A DNA stretch of 64,000 nucleotides, taken from contig NZ_LJOD01000009.1 of the NCBI RefSeq assembly GCF_001295265.1, positions 124,001-188,000 of the forward strand. Reading direction: 5' to 3'. This stretch comes from Chryseobacterium indologenes. GTDB taxonomy: Bacteria; Bacteroidota; Bacteroidia; Flavobacteriales; Weeksellaceae. Below are positions 16,744-26,771 of the stretch, one piece after another (position 1 is the stretch's first letter; each line of letters begins with the position of its first letter). The notes beneath the pieces were generated by a model. That model did no database searches. It was given only the letters and a program-made list of their open reading frames with translations, and was not told the origin of the DNA. Both the position numbers and the translations under genes were made by a program.

Positions 16744-19191
16744 CTAATCTTTTATATAAATCCGTTTCACCCGGGGCGAAATGGATGTTAATACTTCGTA
16801 GGTTATTGTTTTGCAGTAGCCCGCAAATTCTTTTAAGCTGGGCTGCGCATTAAAGATAGTAACTTTATCGCCTTCTTTTACATTAGGAATATGGTCTACG
16901 TTAATCATCATCATATCCATGCAGATATTTCCTACAATAGGAGCCAGTACTTTGTTTACCCCCAGGTTTCCGGCCTGATTTCCGATCAGCCTGGGAATCC
17001 CATCTGCATATCCTACAGGAATTGTTGCAATCTTAGCGGCATGGTCCGGTTTGTATTTTCGGCTGTAACCAACTGATTCTCCGTTTTCTACAATTGAAAT
17101 TTGAGAAATAACCGTTTTAAAACTAACAACAGACTGTAGTTGTTTTTGTATTTCACTGTTTGGTGATTCACCAAGCATTCCTATACCTATCCTCACCATA
17201 TCATACTGGTGGTTCGTATAACTTGTTATTCCCGAGGAATTCAGGATGTGGCGAAGAGGAGCATATCCTAATTTTTCAATTAAATAAGCCGAGTTTTTTT
17301 CGAAAACCTCCAGTTGCTTTAAAGTAAATTCTTTTTCTTCGGGCATGTCTGAAGAAGAAAGATGGCTGAAGATACTCTGAACTTTCAGGTTTTTATTACT
17401 TAAAGCTTCACCCAGCTGATCCAGCTCAAAATCCTTGAAACCAAGCCTGTGCATTCCGGTTTCAAGTTTAATGTGGATTGGGTATTTTTTGTCTGATCCT
17501 GATTTTTGTACCGCTTCATAAAACAATTCCAATACCCTGAAACTGTAAATTTCAGGCTCCAGATTGTACTCAATGATGGCACCATAGCTGTGCTGCTCAG
17601 GATTCATCACGATAATAGGAGTGGTGATCCCTTTTTTACGGAGTTCAACGCCTTCATCAGCAAAGGCTACCCCTAAGTAATCAATATGATGATGTTGTAA
17701 AAATTCTGAAATTTCATAGCTTCCTAATCCGTAAGCGTTGGCTTTTACCATAGCCATCATTTTGGTTCCCGGTTTCAGCAGGGATTTATGATAGTTGATG
17801 TTATGAAGAAGAGCATTCAGATTGATCTCCAGGACCGTATCATGTTTTCTGAGTTCAAGAATATCTTTAAGCTTTTCGATTTCAAATTTTCTGGCTCCCT
17901 TCAGCAGAATGATCTGGTTTTCTATATCAGTAAGGTGTTTACTGTCAATGAGTTCCTGGGTGCTGATGAAAGTATATATTTTAGATTTAAATAATTCTTT
18001 GAATTTCGATATTTCGTCACCGATCAGGAATACAGAATCAAACTGCTGTTCATTCACAAGTTCAGAAACTTCTTCGTAGAGTTCTTTAGAATTTGAATTA
18101 ACCCCGACAATATCTGTCAGAACCAATGATTTTTTAGATTTATTATATTCCTTCAGAAACTGAAGAGCCGTTTTCAGAGAATCCAGATCAAGGTTAAAGG
18201 AGTCATTGATGACAATATTATTTTTAATGCCTTCAATGGCTTCAAGACGCATTTCAACGGCTTTTAAAGTATTGATCTTTTCTATGATCTTCTGATTGTC
18301 AATCTGAAGTTCTTTCAGGACAGAAATAAGGGCCAGAGCATTCGTTAAAGTGGCTTCATCTCTTTGGTGAACAGGGAAGGAAATCTCTTCATCAAAATAT
18401 TTTACAATGATCTTCTCATCTTTTGAAGGATGGTTTTTAATGGAAATCTGATTGCTTTCTTTAAGGCCGTAAGAAATTAATTTTCTACTTGAATATAATT
18501 CTTTTATCTTTTTGTCAACCAATGAATTGTCACCATTATAAATAATAACTTCAGAATGTCTGAAAAGGATGATCTTTTCATCAATCAGCTCTTCTTCAGA
18601 CTGGAAATTGGCAGCGTGGGCTGTTCCGATATGGGTAAGCAGCCCGATTTGAGGATGGAATATATTCTCCAGTTTTTCCATTTCATGAGGGTGAGAAATT
18701 CCTGCTTCAAAAATTCCCAGTTGATGAGTGCTGTTGATTTGCAGTAGCGATAGGGGAAGTCCGATCTGAGAGTTAAAACTCTTCGGGCTTTTAACGGTTG
18801 GGAATTCATTCCACAAGCATTGATAAAGCCATTCTTTTAAAATGGTTTTTCCGTTGCTTCCGGTTATTCCTATAGATTTCAGTGCTGCATTTTCAAAGTG
18901 GTATCTTGCTAATTTCTGAAGAAAATTCACGGAATTTTCAACAATGATCCATGTTATATTTTCAAACTGCGGATAATGATGTTCCGAGATAATAATATCA
19001 ATTCCCCTGTCAATAGCAGCTTCAATAAACTTTTCTCCCGAGTTTTTATGGGTATTTACTGCAATAAATGCGGTGTTCTTTGTTGAATAAATGATTCTGC
19101 TGTCAAAAGCTATATTTTTTATCACCAGATCTTTATCACCAATTGTATGTGAATTGGTAATTGCTGCAATTTGTTGTACTGTATAGTTCAT
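16744..19191 (-). CDS. murF-alr: bifunctional MurF / alanine racemase
   Basis: 815 residues, a natural fusion typical of Bacteroidota. The N-terminal MurF half (about 1-445) adds D-Ala-D-Ala to UDP-MurNAc-tripeptide; its ATP loop is GITGSNGKT. The C-terminal half (about 455-815) is a PLP alanine racemase: the PLP Lys is in MMAMVKANAYGLG, the second catalytic Tyr in ESVGYSRKY, and the GYADGIPR and NICMDMMMI motifs are present. The fusion therefore makes and uses D-Ala in one polypeptide. It heads the leftward operon with patatin-BamA and ybeY. Confidence 0.96.
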   Translation of the reverse strand: MNYTVQQIAAITNSHTIGDKDLVIKNIAFDSRIIYSTKNTAFIAVNTHKNSGEKFIEAAIDRGIDIIISEHHYPQFENITWIIVENSVNFLQKLARYHFENAALKSIGITGSNGKTILKEWLYQCLWNEFPTVKSPKSFNSQIGLPLSLLQINSTHQLGIFEAGISHPHEMEKLENIFHPQIGLLTHIGTAHAANFQSEEELIDEKIILFRHSEVIIYNGDNSLVDKKIKELYSSRKLISYGLKESNQISIKNHPSKDEKIIVKYFDEEISFPVHQRDEATLTNALALISVLKELQIDNQKIIEKINTLKAVEMRLEAIEGIKNNIVINDSFNLDLDSLKTALQFLKEYNKSKKSLVLTDIVGVNSNSKELYEEVSELVNEQQFDSVFLIGDEISKFKELFKSKIYTFISTQELIDSKHLTDIENQIILLKGARKFEIEKLKDILELRKHDTVLEINLNALLHNINYHKSLLKPGTKMMAMVKANAYGLGSYEISEFLQHHHIDYLGVAFADEGVELRKKGITTPIIVMNPEQHSYGAIIEYNLEPEIYSFRVLELFYEAVQKSGSDKKYPIHIKLETGMHRLGFKDFELDQLGEALSNKNLKVQSIFSHLSSSDMPEEKEFTLKQLEVFEKNSAYLIEKLGYAPLRHILNSSGITSYTNHQYDMVRIGIGMLGESPNSEIQKQLQSVVSFKTVISQISIVENGESVGYSRKYKPDHAAKIATIPVGYADGIPRLIGNQAGNLGVNKVLAPIVGNICMDMMMINVDHIPNVKEGDKVTIFNAQPSLKEFAGYCKTITYEVLTSISPRVKRIYIKD

Positions 19192-19347
19192 TGATACCCC
19201 TTCTGCTTTATATTTTTAAGTGGAACTGCAAAAAGGCAAAATTGCAAAGGTTTAAAATCAATCTTTTTTACTTTGCAATATCACAGTTTTGCTTTTCCGT
19301 TTTCCATTTATTATTCTGTTTAATGAATCTGTAAATCCGTTTAAAAG

Positions 19348-19935
19348 TTACTTTCTCTTCAAAAGCACTTCATCAATAAAAACCCTGCGGCTTACGGCTT
19401 CATAGCTCTCTGTTTCCCCAAGTTCCACAAGATCATTTCCCTGTGAAGTTCTCATGGAATAATTTGCCAGGTTGCCTGTTCTCTTGCAAATAGCATGCAC
19501 TTTTGTAACATATTCTGCGGTAGCCATTAAATTAGGCATTGGTCCGAACGGGCGTCCCAGAAAATCCATATCAAGTCCTGCAATCACCACTCTTATGCCG
19601 CTGTTGGCAAGTTCATTGGCAATATCTACAATGCTTTCATCAAAAAACTGGGCTTCATCAATGCCAACTACATCACAATTGGAAGCCAGGAGAAGAATTT
19701 CATTGGGATTTTCTACTGCTGTACTACGGATTTTATTGTGATTATGGGAAACAACATCCTCATCAGAATACCGTGTATCCAGCCTGGGTTTAAAAATCTC
19801 TACATTCTGTCCTGCCATCTCTGCTCTCCTCAGTCTTCGGATCAACTCTTCAGTTTTTCCGGAAAACATAGAGCCGCAGATAACTTCCATCCAACCACTT
19901 TGTTTGGAATGATTAATTGTATTTTCTAAAAACAT
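19348..19935 (-). CDS. tdk: thymidine kinase (type II)
   Basis: 195 residues. It phosphorylates thymidine to dTMP in pyrimidine salvage. The P-loop is GSMFSGKTEEL, the Walker B region is VVGIDEAQFF, and the lasso-loop Tyr lies in ETESYEAVSRRVF. In many type II enzymes four Cys bind a structural zinc. Here only one remains (ICKRTGN) and the second CxxC is absent, so this copy probably lacks the zinc, as I believe is usual in this phylum. It is divergent from the acidic repeat gene to its right. Confidence 0.95.
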   Translation of the reverse strand: MFLENTINHSKQSGWMEVICGSMFSGKTEELIRRLRRAEMAGQNVEIFKPRLDTRYSDEDVVSHNHNKIRSTAVENPNEILLLASNCDVVGIDEAQFFDESIVDIANELANSGIRVVIAGLDMDFLGRPFGPMPNLMATAEYVTKVHAICKRTGNLANYSMRTSQGNDLVELGETESYEAVSRRVFIDEVLLKRK

Positions 19936-19996
19936 TTGTTAAATTAGCCGTATATTTTTAAGATCAAAAGTAAGCAATTTTAACAAGATTCTTAAT

Positions 19997-21451
19997 ATGC
20001 AGAACATCCAAGATTTAAAGGAAAAAATTTTTTTTGAATCCAAGAATATCATTGATATTTTGGACAAAATAAATAACGTAGACGAATTACTTTCCAAGCA
20101 GGATCTTGTAGATGAGCTTGCCAACAGGATTTCTTTTCTACGGCTTCTGGAGAAAAATATTGATTATTTTATCCCGGATTCTTCTGGACAAATCACAGAA
20201 AACCAATACCATTCTTTTGTTTCCGGTGAACAGGAGGATTCCGGCAATGAAGTTACGGAAGAAGAGGCTATCTTCAATAATGAACTGAATGAAATAGATG
20301 AGTTCGAAAATGAAAATTTTGTTGAAGAAATAGAAGAAGAAGCTATTTTTGATAACCAGATTAAGGAAATTGTTGAAAATGAATTCCATGAAAATATCGT
20401 CAGCTTTGCTGTAGAAAATGAAGAGACTGCCCATGAAGACTCTGCTGATGAAAATCCGGATGATGATACCGTTTTCAACAGACAGCTGAATGAGATTGAA
20501 GACAATGAATTCTCCGGAAAAAAAGAAATTATTTTCAGTTTTGTGGATGAAGAAAGAATTCTTGCAGATGCAGAACCTGATAACGGAGAAGATATCAATG
20601 AAGATATTTTTGCAGACAGAACAACAGAAGAGGAAGCAGTTTTTAATAATCAGCTTAATGATATTGATGAAACTGAAAATGAAGAGCAGGAGGCAATTAA
20701 TAAAACGGTAGTCAGGGAAGCTTCGGAACGGATAGAGATCATTCCAAGTATTTTTGATACAGAAACGCTGGAAGATGAAATACTGATAGAAGAAACTGAA
20801 GAACAGTTCATGAATTCCGGTATGATCATGGAGCAGGGAGAAATGGGAAGCGAGATTTCCAATGTAGAGAATATTCTTTCCGAAATAAAAAATGATACTC
20901 ACGCAGAAGAAAAAAATGCAGGAACTGAAGCAGCCGAGGTTCATGACAGAAGGAAAATTGTTGAAATAGACAAGCGTACTCCGGAACACGAAACCGAAAA
21001 ACATGCTTCCGACGAAAGTTTTGAAGACCTGAATGCTTATCATGAAGAAAAAAAGATCCGTCTGGCCAATATAAAAGGCCTGAAGGCTGTACAATCCCTT
21101 TTTGATGATGATCCTTTAGAAAGAGATATACCTAAGGAAAAAACACCGGTTCTTTCAGAAAGAGAAGATCTGGGAAGTATTCTTAAAACCAATATTCCAA
21201 CCCATCTCATGGAAGCTGAAAAAGCAAAACCTGAATTTAAACTTGATTTAAATGACCGGATTGCCTTTTCTAAAATGCTCTTCGGAGGAAGCCAGACTGA
21301 ACTGAATGATACTGTAGCTCAGCTGAATCAGTTTAAAAACCTGGAAGAGGCCAAAGAATATCTGAGCGACCTGTATTATGAAAAAAAATGGAGCAAAGTG
21401 GATGAATATGCCCAAAGACTCTGGATATTGGTGGAAAATAAATTCTTATAA
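19997..21451 (+). CDS. hypothetical acidic protein with internal repeats
   Basis: 484 residues, strongly acidic, no signal peptide or membrane segment. A helical N-terminus (1-60) is followed by a low-complexity Glu/Asp-rich zone with four copies of a degenerate unit, EEEAIFNNELNEIDE-like, at about residues 88-105, 113-130, 155-172 and 211-228. The last 60 residues form a more conserved-looking helical domain (DLNDRIAFSKMLFGGSQ, then LNQFKNLEEAKEYL). Function is unknown. It precedes rsmI by 9 bases, so it is likely in the same transcript. A long open frame on the opposite strand here is a by-product of the repeat's codon pattern. Confidence 0.75.
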   Translation: MQNIQDLKEKIFFESKNIIDILDKINNVDELLSKQDLVDELANRISFLRLLEKNIDYFIPDSSGQITENQYHSFVSGEQEDSGNEVTEEEAIFNNELNEIDEFENENFVEEIEEEAIFDNQIKEIVENEFHENIVSFAVENEETAHEDSADENPDDDTVFNRQLNEIEDNEFSGKKEIIFSFVDEERILADAEPDNGEDINEDIFADRTTEEEAVFNNQLNDIDETENEEQEAINKTVVREASERIEIIPSIFDTETLEDEILIEETEEQFMNSGMIMEQGEMGSEISNVENILSEIKNDTHAEEKNAGTEAAEVHDRRKIVEIDKRTPEHETEKHASDESFEDLNAYHEEKKIRLANIKGLKAVQSLFDDDPLERDIPKEKTPVLSEREDLGSILKTNIPTHLMEAEKAKPEFKLDLNDRIAFSKMLFGGSQTELNDTVAQLNQFKNLEEAKEYLSDLYYEKKWSKVDEYAQRLWILVENKFL

Positions 21452-21460
21452 TTTTAAATT

Positions 21461-22135
21461 TTGAGCGGAATCCTATATTTTGTTCCTACCCCAGTAGGAA
21501 ATCTTGAAGATATGACCTTCAGGGCTGTAAATGTCCTTAAGGATGTTGATTATATTTTGTGCGAAGACACCAGAACATCCGGAATACTTTTAAAGCATTT
21601 CGAGATCTCTAAACCCCTGAAATCCTATCATTTGCACAATGAACATCAGGCCACTGAAAAAGTAATTGCCGATCTTAAAAACGGACAGAATATTGCCATC
21701 ATTACCGATGCCGGAACTCCCGGAATTTCTGATCCGGGTTATCTGCTGGCCAAGGCAGGTGCAGATAATGCTATTGAAATGATCTGCCTTCCCGGTGCAA
21801 CAGCACTTATTCCTGCATTGGTTGTTTCAGGACTTCCGAATAACGAGTTTTTGTTTGCAGGCTTCCTTCCACAGAAAAAAGGAAGACAAACTAAGCTGAA
21901 ACAGCTGGCTGAAGAGAAAAAAACCATTGTCCTGTACGAAAGTCCGCATAAGATCAATACTACACTGGAGCAGATCAAAGAATTCTTTGGTGAAGCAACC
22001 AGGGCAAGTCTGAGCCGGGAAATTTCTAAAAAATTTGAAGAGACTAAACGTGGAACAATCAATGAATTAATTGAATTTTCCAAAAGTAAAACTTTAAAAG
22101 GGGAGATCGTTCTTATTGTCAATAATTCCATTTAA
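21461..22135 (+). CDS. rsmI: 16S rRNA (cytidine1402-2'-O)-methyltransferase
   Basis: 224 residues from a TTG start. RsmI methylates the 2'-O of C1402 in the ribosomal P site. Tetrapyrrole-methylase-fold signatures are clear: FVPTPVGNLEDMTFRA, LCEDTRTSGILLKHF, ITDAGTPGISDPG and LPGATALIPALVVSGLP. ESPHKI and REISKKFEE complete the family pattern. Alternative start codons within the first residues are absent, which supports TTG. Confidence 0.97.
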   Translation: MSGILYFVPTPVGNLEDMTFRAVNVLKDVDYILCEDTRTSGILLKHFEISKPLKSYHLHNEHQATEKVIADLKNGQNIAIITDAGTPGISDPGYLLAKAGADNAIEMICLPGATALIPALVVSGLPNNEFLFAGFLPQKKGRQTKLKQLAEEKKTIVLYESPHKINTTLEQIKEFFGEATRASLSREISKKFEETKRGTINELIEFSKSKTLKGEIVLIVNNSI

Positions 22136-22140
22136 TTTCA

Positions 22141-23655
22141 TTGAAAAAATTAGTTTTTGTATGCTGTACATCGGTATGTATGGCACAGACCACTCAGTAC
22201 ACTAAAATCCTTTTATCAAAAAAGACAGGAAAAGAAGTAAACTCCTACTCAAAAGGATATGGAACAGCTTATGATGCTAAGTCCAAAACCTATAGCATTG
22301 TCGATTCATTAGGAAATACAACATATGAAGCCTCGCCAAGAGAAAGAGTTTCACATATTGTAAAAAACAGGTTTATCCTCTCTTCTGAAGAATCCGGCCG
22401 TTTAATTGAGACAGCGGTTATTGATGAAAAAGGAAACCAGATGATCCCAGCTGATGACCAGAGTTTTAATATGCCATGGCTTAGTAATGAATGGATTATA
22501 TCATCAAAACAAGGGAAAGATGCGGTTTATGATTATAATGGGAAGCAGATTATTGCTTATTCAGACAGGATAAGGCTGGCAGGAAAGAAACGTTTTTTTG
22601 TTTTGAAGGAGGGGCAATGGTTTTTATATGATTTTCAGGGAAAGCAATTAAGCAGCAGAGGCTTTAAAAAAGATTATGATTTTGAAGGTGAAAGAGCACT
22701 GATTATTAATGAAGACGGAAAGAGTGAAATCATTGGAACAGAAGGGCAGACCCTACATCTGTTTTCTAAACAGGTAACAAATATTCATTCTTATCCTTAT
22801 CTTATCACAAAAAACCAGTCAACCGGAAAATATGGTATTATAGATACCGACGAAAATGTTCTGGCCGAAGAAATTTTTGATGGTGCGGTACCGGAATATT
22901 TCAGCGGCCAAAACTATATTTACCTGAAGAAAAAAGGAAAAACAACCGTTTTTAACAAGAAGGAAAAGAAATTATATCCCAACAATTTTAAAGACCTGGT
23001 GCCTTTAACCAAAGACCTTTTCAGCTTTTACAGCAATACTTCAAAGAAAAGAGGAATGGTAAGTCTGCTGGGTGAAACAGTGATGTTTCCGGAATATGAT
23101 TTTATACAGAATTTCAATATTTCAGGACAGGATTTTATTTATCTTAAAAAAGGAAAAGAAGAACAATTTCTGGATAAAAACCTGCAGAATATTCTGGGTG
23201 CAGATCTCCGTGTTATTGCTTTTTATCCCGGTTTTCTGATCGTTAAAAAAGAAGATGCCTATTACTCATTTTCAGTTTCAGACCGGTCATTGGCTGTACT
23301 GAAAGATATTGTCTTCATTAAAGAGCAGGAACCTGATTTTTATAATATCCTGAATCTGTATTCAAAACCTGTGGTTTGTAAAAACAGTAGTAATTTATAT
23401 GGTATCCTCAACGAAAACGGCAAAGAAATTGTTCCTTTTGCTTACGATGATATTATCGTATTTGAGAATTCAGAAAATGAAATCATCGTTAAAAAAGACG
23501 GTAAATATGGAGTAATCAATTTTCAGAATGAACCTCTGAAAGAAATTATGTACGATAAATACGTTTGGCAGAAAGAAGTTCTGAAGCTTGATAAGGACAG
23601 GAAAACAGACGTAATTTATTTCACCAGATTTAAGAACATCGGCAGCCGTCTTTAG
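22141..23655 (+). CDS. exported WG-repeat protein
   Basis: 504 residues from a TTG start 5 bases after rsmI, so probably co-transcribed. The N-terminus is a signal peptide (KKLVFVCCTSVCMAQ). The rest is built of WG-type beta units of the form KYGIIDTDENVL, LYGILNENGKEIVPFAYDDI and KYGVINFQNEPL, at intervals of roughly 45-80 residues, which likely fold as a beta-propeller-like array. WG-repeat proteins are common in Bacteroidota and have no agreed function. A periplasmic or surface role is inferred. Confidence 0.82.
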   Translation: MKKLVFVCCTSVCMAQTTQYTKILLSKKTGKEVNSYSKGYGTAYDAKSKTYSIVDSLGNTTYEASPRERVSHIVKNRFILSSEESGRLIETAVIDEKGNQMIPADDQSFNMPWLSNEWIISSKQGKDAVYDYNGKQIIAYSDRIRLAGKKRFFVLKEGQWFLYDFQGKQLSSRGFKKDYDFEGERALIINEDGKSEIIGTEGQTLHLFSKQVTNIHSYPYLITKNQSTGKYGIIDTDENVLAEEIFDGAVPEYFSGQNYIYLKKKGKTTVFNKKEKKLYPNNFKDLVPLTKDLFSFYSNTSKKRGMVSLLGETVMFPEYDFIQNFNISGQDFIYLKKGKEEQFLDKNLQNILGADLRVIAFYPGFLIVKKEDAYYSFSVSDRSLAVLKDIVFIKEQEPDFYNILNLYSKPVVCKNSSNLYGILNENGKEIVPFAYDDIIVFENSENEIIVKKDGKYGVINFQNEPLKEIMYDKYVWQKEVLKLDKDRKTDVIYFTRFKNIGSRL

Positions 23656-23727
23656 GAAGATGACAAAAAACAGTGAAAAAAAATAAGTAATTTGATGATT
23701 TGGAATGCATTGAATAACAATTTGTAA

Positions 23728-23735
23728 TATCTTTG
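23728..23735 (+). promoter_or_regulatory. -7 promoter element for fabG
   Basis: TATCTTTG fits TAnnTTTG, with a TTG 15 bases before it (23710-23712). It lies 88 bases upstream of the fabG ATG, implying a leader of about 80 bases. Confidence 0.5.
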
Positions 23736-23823
23736 CGCACTGTTTAATCCATATAAAATTAAATATACTATATTGCCGTTTTTCAGAAACGGAATAATTG
23801 TAAGAATATAATTGTCAAGAGAT

Positions 23824-24567
23824 ATGAAACTATTAGAAGGAAAAGTAGCGCTAATTACAGGAGCTACAAGAGGAATCGGAAAAGCAATTGCTGAAATGTA
23901 CGCCCACCAGGGTGCAAAAGTAGCTTTTACTTATGCCGGCTCTGTAGACAAAGCTAAAGAATTAGAAGCAGCTTTAAGTTCTGTAACCCAGATCAAAGGA
24001 TACCAGTCTGATGCATCAGATTATGATGCTGCCCAAAAATTAATTGATGATGTAATGGAGGAGTTCGGGAAGATTGATATTTTAATAAACAATGCAGGAA
24101 TTACAAAAGATAATCTTCTGTTAAGAATGTCTAAAGAAGACTGGGATGTAATTATGAGAGTAAATCTTGATTCTGTGTTCAACCTTACTAAAGCGGTTAT
24201 TAAACCAATGATGAAGGCTAAATCAGGATCTATCATCAATATGACTTCTGTAGTCGGAATAAGCGGGAATGCAGGACAGTCCAACTATGCAGCCTCCAAA
24301 GCAGGTGTTATTGGATTCACTAAGTCTATTGCAGTAGAATTAGGATCAAGAAACATCAGATGCAATGCTGTAGCACCAGGGTTCATTGAAACTGAAATGA
24401 CAGCCGTTCTCGATGAAAAAGTAATTCAGGGATGGAAAGACCAGATTCCTGTAAAAAGACTGGGGCAGACTGAAGATGTTGCCAATGCATGTGTGTTCTT
24501 AGGAAGTGATATGGCTTCTTACATTACAGGGCAGACATTACAGGTAGACGGAGGGATGTTAACTTAA
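23824..24567 (+). CDS. fabG: 3-oxoacyl-[acyl-carrier-protein] reductase
   Basis: 247 residues from the ATG at 23824 (MKLLEGKVALITG); an in-frame TTG 12 bases earlier is less likely. FabG reduces beta-ketoacyl-ACP with NADPH in each fatty acid elongation cycle. The cofactor loop is TGATRGIGKA, then NNAG, the catalytic Ser in MTSVVGISGN, YAASK with the catalytic Tyr/Lys, and VAPGFIETEMT. The C-terminus TGQTLQVDGGM is typical of FabG rather than of other SDRs. A terminator follows directly. Confidence 0.95.
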   Translation: MKLLEGKVALITGATRGIGKAIAEMYAHQGAKVAFTYAGSVDKAKELEAALSSVTQIKGYQSDASDYDAAQKLIDDVMEEFGKIDILINNAGITKDNLLLRMSKEDWDVIMRVNLDSVFNLTKAVIKPMMKAKSGSIINMTSVVGISGNAGQSNYAASKAGVIGFTKSIAVELGSRNIRCNAVAPGFIETEMTAVLDEKVIQGWKDQIPVKRLGQTEDVANACVFLGSDMASYITGQTLQVDGGMLT

Positions 24568-24587
24568 TAGATAACAAACAGCATAAG

Positions 24588-24618
24588 AAAGCCAGATCGT
24601 AAAGGTCTGGCTTTTTAC
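24588..24618 (+). terminator. intrinsic terminator after fabG
   Basis: Stem AAAGCCAGA/TCTGGCTTT followed by a short T run, about 20 bases after the fabG stop. It may also serve guaC, which converges from the right. Confidence 0.75.
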
Positions 24619-24671
24619 TTTAATCTTTAATACTGTAAGTGAGAAAAGAGTGGCTTCCGTTTAATCCATGA

Positions 24672-25712
24672 TTAATCTTTAAAGACCTGATTTTCCTGTT
24701 CCTGAACCCTGATAAAAGTGGTTCTTTTGGAAAGCTCCTTAAGTTTGGATGCTCCTACATAGGTACACGTAGATCGTACCCCTCCCAGAATATCCTTTAC
24801 CGTTTCGGAAACCGGACCTTTATAAGCCGCTTTTACAGTTTTCCCTTCCGAGGCACGGTACTCAGCAACACCTCCTGAATGCTTATCCATCGCAGTTTTG
24901 GAGCTCATCCCATAAAACAGGCGGTATTTTTTTCCGTTTTCTTCAATTATTTCTCCACCGCTTTCATCATGGCCGGCAAACATACCTCCCAGCATAACAA
25001 AATCAGCTCCGCCTCCGAAAGCTTTGGCTACATCTCCCGGAACCTTGCATCCTCCGTCAGCGATAATATGGCCTCCCAGTCCGTGAGCTGCATCGGAACA
25101 TTCAATAATTGCAGAAAGCTGCGGGTAACCAACTCCTGTTTTTACACGGGTTGTGCAAACAGAACCGGGACCAATTCCTACTTTAATGATGTCTGCTCCG
25201 GCCAGAAGAAGTTCTTCCACCATTTCTCCGGTCACTACATTGCCTGCCATAATGATCTTGTCCGGAAAATTAGCCCTTGCGCGCTTCACAAACTCCACAA
25301 AATGCTCAGAATAACCATTGGCAACATCAATACAGAGAAATTCAATTTTTGGATGCTTTCCGAGGATCGTTCTGATTTTCTCCTCATCAGCCTTTCCGGT
25401 TCCTGTACTTAAAGCAATATATTGATGGATGCTTTCAGGATGGCTGTTAAGAAATGTACTCCATTCTTCAGGAGTATAATGTTTGTGTACTGCGGTAATA
25501 ATTTTATCTTTAGCCAGTTCAACAGCCATTTCAAAAGTGCCTACCGTATCCATATTAGCTGCAATGAGCGGAACTCCTCTCCATTTCTTCTGAGTGTGTC
25601 TGAACGTGAATTCCCTTTCCAGATCAACTTCCGAACGGGATTTTAAAGTAGAACGTTTGGGGCGGAACATGACATCCTTGAACCCCAGTTTTATTTCATA
25701 TTCTATACGCAT
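24672..25712 (-). CDS. guaC: GMP reductase
   Basis: 346 residues from the ATG at 25712 ([11 protein letters not shown]); an upstream in-frame start would overlap the divergent gene. GMP reductase deaminates GMP to IMP with NADPH in purine balancing. The IMPDH-like barrel shows [22 protein letters not shown] with the catalytic Cys, [26 protein letters not shown], and the GMPR-specific GMSSKTAM loop. The CBS insertion of IMP dehydrogenase is absent. That absence and the flap sequence separate it from guaB. It is divergent from the lgt-like cassette with 37 bases between start codons. Confidence 0.93.
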   Translation of the reverse strand: MRIEYEIKLGFKDVMFRPKRSTLKSRSEVDLEREFTFRHTQKKWRGVPLIAANMDTVGTFEMAVELAKDKIITAVHKHYTPEEWSTFLNSHPESIHQYIALSTGTGKADEEKIRTILGKHPKIEFLCIDVANGYSEHFVEFVKRARANFPDKIIMAGNVVTGEMVEELLLAGADIIKVGIGPGSVCTTRVKTGVGYPQLSAIIECSDAAHGLGGHIIADGGCKVPGDVAKAFGGGADFVMLGGMFAGHDESGGEIIEENGKKYRLFYGMSSKTAMDKHSGGVAEYRASEGKTVKAAYKGPVSETVKDILGGVRSTCTYVGASKLKELSKRTTFIRVQEQENQVFKD

Positions 25713-25749
25713 CTTGTAATTATTTATCAGAATAAAGGTAGTGAATAAT

Positions 25750-26529
25750 ATGAAATGGTTTATTTTTGAACCCATGGATTTTCCTGTAACTTTTGAAATC
25801 TTTGGCCGTACGGTCCTTGCACATCCCCTTTTTGAAGCGATAGGAATGTTTCTCGGGATGCGGTATTATTTTTATCTTAAAAGAAAATCCGGTGATAAGC
25901 TTTCTTTTAATACTTCTGCTGCCGTACTGATAGGAGCCACCGCAGGAGCATTAATAGGTTCCAAACTGATAGGAAACCTGGAAAATCCGTATACCCTTTT
26001 TGAAAATTTCAGCATAATAAAATTCTGGTCCAGTAACACTATTGTGGGAGGTCTTGCATTCGGATTGATAGGGGTGGAACTGGCCAAGAAAATCGTACAC
26101 CATAAAGAAAGCACGGGAGATCTGATTGTTTTCCCGCTGATGCTGGCTATGATTATCGGAAGAATAGGCTGTTTCCTGACGGGAATTTATGAAGAAACCT
26201 ATGGGATTCCTACGAATTCTGTTTTCGGCATGCATCTGGGAGACCAGTACCTCAGGCACCCTGTTGCCCTTTATGAAATAGCTTTTCTGTTGATGCTTTG
26301 GATCGTTTTAAAATATATCAAAAACCGGAATACATTTACTTCAGGCTTTATTTTTCAGTTGTTTATGTTCAGTTATTTTGCATTCAGGTTTTTCCTGGAT
26401 TTTATTAAACCAAGGGCGGAGATCATCGGAAATCTTGGAACGATACAGTTAGTGTGTATTTGTGTAATTATTTACTACATTTATACCATTAAAAATACTC
26501 GATCTCTCTATTTAAAATATTCAAAATGA
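25750..26529 (+). CDS. Lgt-like membrane protein, diverged active site
   Basis: 259 residues from the ATG at 25750 (a GTG at 25741 is an alternative). Seven or so hydrophobic segments and general resemblance to prolipoprotein diacylglyceryl transferase: GRIGCF in place of the Lgt signature GR(I/L)[14 protein letters not shown] matching the R-x-P-x-x-LYE motif, and a C-terminal [11 protein letters not shown] region. Two residues needed for canonical Lgt are changed: the His of the HGG motif is Val (IVGG, about residue 99 of this start) and the Asn of the signature is Cys. It is therefore probably not the housekeeping Lgt but a paralogue acting on another lipid or protein. The next gene overlaps its stop by 4 bases. 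Confidence 0.8.
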   Translation: MKWFIFEPMDFPVTFEIFGRTVLAHPLFEAIGMFLGMRYYFYLKRKSGDKLSFNTSAAVLIGATAGALIGSKLIGNLENPYTLFENFSIIKFWSSNTIVGGLAFGLIGVELAKKIVHHKESTGDLIVFPLMLAMIIGRIGCFLTGIYEETYGIPTNSVFGMHLGDQYLRHPVALYEIAFLLMLWIVLKYIKNRNTFTSGFIFQLFMFSYFAFRFFLDFIKPRAEIIGNLGTIQLVCICVIIYYIYTIKNTRSLYLKYSK

Positions 26530-26762
26530 AAAATTTAACCATTTTAGAAGCCGGAGGCCTTGTTGGTGTGGTAATTATGATCATCGGTATGATCATTCTG
26601 GGAGCACTCTTTTTTTCGTTGATTGTGACGGTTATAGTTAAGCTGATTTACGAGTCGAAAGACCAAAGAAAATTCAGTAAAAAACAGTTTATACAGACCA
26701 TGCTGATCTGTCTTCTGATCTGTGGCCTGATCAGCGGATATATTTGTGGGGGAGGATTTTAA
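26526..26762 (+). CDS. small two-TM membrane protein in the Lgt-like/radical SAM cassette
   Basis: 78 residues, two transmembrane segments (about 10-38 and 56-76) joined by a basic loop (YESKDQRKFSKKQF). Not recognised. Its ATG overlaps the Lgt-like stop codon (ATGA) and its stop is 9 bases before the radical SAM start, so it is embedded in a three-gene operon. It could be a membrane anchor or partner of one of the two enzymes. Confidence 0.7.
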   Translation: MKNLTILEAGGLVGVVIMIIGMIILGALFFSLIVTVIVKLIYESKDQRKFSKKQFIQTMLICLLICGLISGYICGGGF

Positions 26763-26771
26763 AATTAAATT

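Noticed and set aside
20138..21094. A 318-codon open frame on the minus strand opposite the acidic repeat gene.
   Set aside because: It is rich in Phe, Ile and Ser in the way a complement of GAA/GAT-rich coding DNA must be. The + frame has a proper start spacing and leads into rsmI.
25750..26529. Naming the Lgt-like gene lgt.
   Set aside because: The essential His and the signature Asn of Lgt are replaced, and its operon partners are not lipoprotein-pathway genes.
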